From PSLL01 sp050259195 (GTDB lineage: Bacteria > Desulfobacterota_D > UBA1144 > Nemesobacterales > CSP1-2), in the NCBI GenBank assembly GCA_050259195.1, contig JBLNAE010000100.1, forward strand, positions 1 through 5,348: a DNA stretch of 5,348 nucleotides, read 5' to 3'. Both the position numbers and the translations under genes were made by a program. Under the pieces are notes generated by a model. That model was not told the DNA's origin, did not search any database, and worked only from the letters and a program-made list of their open reading frames with translations. Numbering within the stretch: position 1 is the first letter of the stretch; each line of letters starts with the position of its first letter. Positions 5,288-5,348 of this stretch are shown here, piece by piece.

Positions 5288-5333
5288 ACCAAGGTGCTTC
5301 ACGGAATTTACCCTGAGGCGAAGGTTCGGATGA
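5249..5333 (+). repeat. Dispersed intergenic repeat, one good and one degenerate copy
   Basis: The first copy (5249-5276) begins GTCATTCTGAG, has CGAAGGCGAAG in the middle and ends AATCT. This is very close to a short repeat scattered in intergenic regions of many environmental bacteria. A second, degenerate copy in the same direction at about 5309-5333 shares CTGAG and GCGAAGG and then diverges. The copies are about 60 bases apart, and the last part of the window beyond them holds nothing else recognisable. Confidence 0.6.
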
Positions 5334-5348
5334 TATACGGTCACTAAT

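Noticed and set aside
1..5348. CRISPR array or insertion sequence with terminal repeats
   Set aside because: No regularly spaced repeats with unique spacers, and no transposase-like frame, were seen on either strand.

Overview
The window reads as bacterial chromosome of moderately AT-rich composition, with Shine-Dalgarno starts and short intergenic gaps. No marker gene fixes the taxon. The last 100 bases carry a dispersed repeat of the 'GTCATTCTGAG...CGAAG.ATCT' type, which I associate with Chloroflexota (Dehalococcoidia), Nitrospirota and related environmental lineages; that placement is only a hint.

Left third (1-1340), probably mobile DNA. A partial minus-strand gene at the left edge encodes a small excisionase-like helix-turn-helix protein. 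It diverges from an unrecognised 296-residue protein whose C-terminus looks DNA-binding. The gap between them holds a perfect 10-bp inverted repeat that overlaps a candidate promoter on one side and abuts the start codon on the other. Downstream are a cluster of TTGTCAGT repeats and AAAGCTATA repeats. They lead to a 44-bp fragment of an initiator tRNA-Met gene running from the anticodon loop to the CCA, the usual footprint of tyrosine-recombinase integration.

Middle (1341-1840), debris. Thirty-four bases past the tRNA fragment lies the 3' end of a tyrosine recombinase gene on the minus strand. It is broken by an extra base in a run of eight A and by at least one more frame change, and it has lost its N-terminus. 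A 14-bp perfect hairpin follows. No intact gene lies here.

Right part (1843-5101), ordinary chromosomal-looking genes. A 103-residue four-cysteine protein and a CapA-family protein lie on the minus strand. A phosphoribosyltransferase and an alpha/beta hydrolase overlap by 11 bp on the plus strand and form one transcription unit, divergent from the CapA gene. These two domain types also occur fused in some bacteria, so the pair probably works together, but the substrate is unknown. The window ends with a doubtful 39-codon ORF that runs into the dispersed repeat.

Overall, the left side appears to be the right end of one integrated element placed against the relic of another at a tRNA-fMet site. 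The right side is host sequence or the body of the older element. I see no clearly recognisable new defence or signalling system. The least explained items are the 296-residue protein with its operator-like repeats and the four-cysteine protein.
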